The translations under genes were made by a program, and so were the position numbers. Shown here piece by piece: positions 61,346-64,000 of a stretch of 64,000 bases of DNA; within the stretch, counting starts at the first letter, position 1, and every line of letters starts with the position of its first letter. The stretch is taken from NCBI RefSeq assembly GCF_013284035.1, contig NZ_CP054141.1:2418001-2482000 (forward strand). The letters are read 5' to 3'. The stretch is from Flavobacterium sp. M31R6. Its GTDB lineage: Bacteria; Bacteroidota; Bacteroidia; Flavobacteriales; Flavobacteriaceae. Under the pieces are notes generated by a model. It was not told the DNA's origin. It saw only the letters and a list, made by a program, of their open reading frames with translations, and did no database searches.

Positions 61346-62662
61346 TTATAAATATTCTCCGTGTTGTGAAATATCCAATCCTAATTGTTCTTTTTCTTCG
61401 GAAACTCTCAGAGGTGTTATTTTGTTGACTATATAAAAGAGGAAATAAGACATTGTGAAAGCAAATATGGAAACACCTACTAAGGCAATCATTTGATGAG
61501 TGAATAATTTGGTTTCGCCAAAAGCAAGTCCTTGATTGATAACGGCAGGGTTGATGTCTTTGGAAGCAAAAACTCCTGTTAATACCATTCCGACCATTCC
61601 GCCAACACCGTGACAAGCAAATACGTCCAAAGCATCATCGATTTTTCCTTTTGGAAATTTACTGACCATAATATTACTTACAAGGCTGCCCAGAATTCCG
61701 ATTGTGATTGCGTGTGGTATGCTAACATATCCAGCGGCTGGAGTAATAGTTACCAGTCCTACTACAGCACCAATACAAGCGCCCATAGCTGAAAGTTTAT
61801 GTCCCATAATTTTATCAAGGAATACCCAAGCCATTGAGGCTGATGCGGCAGCCACAGTTGTTGTTCCCAGTGCTTGTGCGGCAAGACCATTTGCACCCAT
61901 GGCGGATCCTGCATTGAATCCAAACCAGCCAAACCATAATAAACCAGTTCCTAATAATACATAAGTGATACGTGCTGGATTTGCTTTTGGTACTTTGCGT
62001 TTTCCAAGAAACATAGCGCCGGCAAGAGCTGCCCATCCTGCACTCATGTGTACAACTGTTCCTCCTGCGAAATCCAGTACTCCTAAGTTGTATAGTAATC
62101 CGTCAGGATGCCAAGTCATGTGAGCCAATGGTGTATAAACGAATAAAATGAATAAGACCATGAATAAAAGGTACGCCCAAAAACGAATGCGTTCGGCAAA
62201 AGCTCCTGTTACAATGGCGGGAGTTATAATGGCAAATTTAGCCTGAAATAATGCGAATAATAAAAAAGGTATTGTTGGTGCCAATTTCCATGAGGTACCG
62301 ATACCTACGCCTTGAAAAAAGAGATTAGGTAGAGGATTTCCAATTATGCCTCCTATAGATGGACCAAATGATAGGCCAAAAGCAATCAGTACCCATAAAA
62401 CAGTCACTATAATCATTGCCATAAAACTTTGAAGCATAGTGCTGATGACATTTTTTTTGCCGACCATACCACCATAAAAGAAACCTAATCCGGGAGTCAT
62501 TAATAATACCAATGCCGAAGCTACCAGCATCCATGCAGTATCTCCAGTATCGAATTTTGAAATTTCAGAAAGCTTGGTTGGGTTTTTTGTTAAAAAGTAA
62601 TTAGAGCAATAGGATAGTACCAAAATCGTGATGAGAATCACACTTAAAACTATTTTTCGCAT
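61346..62662 (-). CDS. amtB: ammonium transporter, copy 2
   Basis: 438 residues with the same motifs as copy 1: KFDTGDTAWMLVASALVLLM, FYGGMVGKKN, HMSAGWAALAGA, DALDVFACHGVGGMVG. The two proteins are alike along the whole length, including the SQHGE tail (SQHGEYL against SQHGEFL), with most changes in the first ~30 residues and the periplasmic loop after helix 3. A tandem duplication, each copy with its own promoter region and terminator. Confidence 0.95.
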   Translation of the reverse strand: MRKIVLSVILITILVLSYCSNYFLTKNPTKLSEISKFDTGDTAWMLVASALVLLMTPGLGFFYGGMVGKKNVISTMLQSFMAMIIVTVLWVLIAFGLSFGPSIGGIIGNPLPNLFFQGVGIGTSWKLAPTIPFLLFALFQAKFAIITPAIVTGAFAERIRFWAYLLFMVLFILFVYTPLAHMTWHPDGLLYNLGVLDFAGGTVVHMSAGWAALAGAMFLGKRKVPKANPARITYVLLGTGLLWFGWFGFNAGSAMGANGLAAQALGTTTVAAASASMAWVFLDKIMGHKLSAMGACIGAVVGLVTITPAAGYVSIPHAITIGILGSLVSNIMVSKFPKGKIDDALDVFACHGVGGMVGMVLTGVFASKDINPAVINQGLAFGETKLFTHQMIALVGVSIFAFTMSYFLFYIVNKITPLRVSEEKEQLGLDISQHGEYL

Positions 62663-62767
62663 TTTGAATTATTTTATTATTTTTTTTGATGCAAAAATAA
62701 AAAATCATTTCAATCACCCTCTTAAAATAGATGTGTGTTTGTTATTTTTATCATTTTTGTATTTTAG

Positions 62768-62789
62768 ACCCCCTATATTTTTAGTGGGT
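62768..62789 (-). promoter_or_regulatory. ACCCCC/GGGT dyad upstream of amtB copy 2
   Basis: ACCCCCTATATTTTTAGTGGGT-type dyad: ACCCCC at 62768-62773 and GGGT at 62786-62789. The centre TATATTTT is shared with the 60832 dyad. It lies 105 bp upstream of the ATG. The rest of 62663-63005 shows no gene. Confidence 0.5.
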
Positions 62790-63005
62790 GATGTAAAAAT
62801 CATTAAAAAATAACAATAATTTAATTTTGAAGGTCTTTTTACCCTCTATGTAAAAGCTGACTTATATAAAATGTAGCTGTTTCTTTCAATTTATTGTGGG
62901 ATTATCAGTTTGAAGTTATAGATCTAATAATTGTGTTGTACATTGTTATAAAAAATTACGATGCTTGTAATTAATTCCAATCTATTGGATCAGAATTATA
63001 TAAAA

Positions 63006-64000
63006 CTACAGTACAAATCTGATGTCTCCTTCAAAGCCTGAATTCATTTGCGTAAAAGTATTTAGTTGTTGCACCATTTTATCCAAGTCGGCTTTGGTAT
63101 GATGGGCACTAATTACAATCCGACTCAGTTTTCCAGAAGCCGTTGGATACGGAAAGGATGTTGGAATAATATTATTGTCCAAGAGCAATTGCAGTAGTTC
63201 CTCATGGTCAAAATAAATTGCGGGGTAATTTTGGGTAAACGTAAAAGCAGCGTTGTGAATTAAATGCTTGGCAACATAATTTAAATTGTCTTTTAGTTGC
63301 TGTCTTTGCAAATGATAAAGTGTCTGTGCATTTACAAAGGTTTCCAAAAAAGCAGGATTCATTCCGGAGGCTCCCACAAAATTTTGCTGTTTTTTTATTG
63401 CGTCTATAAATTGAGAATCCCCAGCAATAATACCTCCGGAAAGCCCCATGGCTTTTCCCAAGGATGCAATAATTATTTTGCGATGAACATTTGGAAGTTC
63501 ATACTGATTTAAAACACCCTGTCCTTGGTCGCCTAAAATTCCGATGCTATGAGATTCATCAAGCAGTAAAGTAATTTCTTTATCCTTAGGAATATTTTGC
63601 AGAATACTCAAATCAATGGGAGTAACTTCCAGAGACGGAATAGCATCGGCAACAATTCCTATTCTTGAAACCGTTGGATCTAAAAGAAACGGATTCAGTT
63701 TCCCGTTTTGAATTAACGGCAGTGAAAAAGGATGTAACAATGCGGGGTGTGTATTAGGGAAATGAAAGACCAAATCGGTGGTATGCTGTAGTTGTTCCAA
63801 AGCCAGTTTTCCTGCCAACATCCCTGAGGAAATTGTAACAGCTGCTTCAGTACCAATTTGTTTAGCAATTAAATCTTCTGCTGTTTTGTAAATCTCCAAC
63901 TGGATGTTTGCCGAACGGGAACTTCCATAGCTCGTTCCCCATTTTTGGAGGCTAGCCAGCAGAATATTTTGAAACTCGGGTAGGGTAGTGACACCCAAAT
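63006..64000 (-). CDS. PLP-dependent aminotransferase-fold enzyme, BioF/KBL-like, partial
   Basis: About 331 residues to the window end; the frame continues through LGVTTLPEF, so the true start is outside. The alpha-oxoamine synthase layout is clear: GTSYGSSRSANIQLEIYKTA opens it (split: GTSYGSSR), DESHSIGILGDQGQGVL has the PLP-ring Asp/His region, and the PLP lysine is in IASLGKAMGLSGG. The family includes 8-amino-7-oxononanoate synthase (biotin) and glycine C-acetyltransferase. No biotin gene is visible on this side, so the exact substrate is open. Confidence 0.85.
   Translation of the reverse strand, partial: LGVTTLPEFQNILLASLQKWGTSYGSSRSANIQLEIYKTAEDLIAKQIGTEAAVTISSGMLAGKLALEQLQHTTDLVFHFPNTHPALLHPFSLPLIQNGKLNPFLLDPTVSRIGIVADAIPSLEVTPIDLSILQNIPKDKEITLLLDESHSIGILGDQGQGVLNQYELPNVHRKIIIASLGKAMGLSGGIIAGDSQFIDAIKKQQNFVGASGMNPAFLETFVNAQTLYHLQRQQLKDNLNYVAKHLIHNAAFTFTQNYPAIYFDHEELLQLLLDNNIIPTSFPYPTASGKLSRIVISAHHTKADLDKMVQQLNTFTQMNSGFEGDIRFVL

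Noticed and set aside
1..64000. tRNA and rRNA genes
   Set aside because: No cloverleaf-like segment with a T-loop GTTCGA motif was noticed in any intergenic stretch by eye; a tRNAscan run would settle it.

Overview
The window is AT-rich and has the marks of a Flavobacterium-like member of the Bacteroidota. It carries SprB-type repeats with a type IX secretion (T9SS) C-terminal sorting domain, promoter elements of the TAnnTTTG type, a NagB-LmbE fusion, and many enzymes of typical flavobacterial form. No rRNA, tRNA, CRISPR array or intact insertion sequence was seen.

Layout. (1) 1-9.9 kb, plus strand: glycan and sugar catabolism. A DUF4838-like protein (cut by the window edge) is followed by lutABC (L-lactate oxidation), a fumarylacetoacetase-family hydrolase, a fuconolactonase-like amidohydrolase, a NagB-LmbE fusion and a GH20 hexosaminidase. 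Read together they suggest use of fucose- and GlcNAc-containing glycans: the non-phosphorylated L-fucose route ends in pyruvate plus L-lactate, and LutABC would oxidise that lactate. A 47-bp element occurs upstream of both lutA and the hydrolase gene. (2) 10-13.4 kb: a 4-helix-bundle membrane protein, a conserved unknown, an HMA-AraC regulator, and a small-protein/thioredoxin/peroxiredoxin group. (3) 13.5-18.2 kb, minus: a GH3 NagZ-like enzyme, an AmpG-like MFS permease and a GHL10/DigH-like secreted glycosidase, which together look like a peptidoglycan recycling set.

(4) 18.3-46 kb, minus: the accessory core. Six very large exported proteins lie head to tail: a 1602-aa beta-rich protein, an IPT/propeller lipoprotein, a fibronectin-III protein, a 1917-aa SprB-repeat T9SS cargo, an outer-membrane barrel with a coiled-coil tail, and a 1974-aa protein. 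The last combines fibronectin and metalloprotease-like parts with two C-terminal toxin-like domains, a TNT-like NAD+ glycohydrolase and a nucleic-acid-deaminase-like domain. A small gene overlaps its stop codon and is the probable immunity gene. Downstream is a graveyard of cassettes: an orphan toxin tip next to a small gene, a frameshifted gene, unknown small genes, a broken RAYT transposase and five copies of a hairpin-bearing repeat. I read the whole as a polymorphic-toxin locus of Bacteroidota, with cassette exchange at its 3' end.

(5) 46.4-64 kb: housekeeping. It holds an amino-acid permease, lipoamide dehydrogenase, a membrane protein and its decayed paralogue, a DUF4349 lipoprotein, PabB, TilS, a DsbD-type reductase, a slipin, a methyltransferase, two tandem amtB ammonium channels with ACCC/GGGT dyads upstream, and a BioF/KBL-like PLP enzyme cut by the window end. 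All functional calls are by eye from sequence; no database search was possible.
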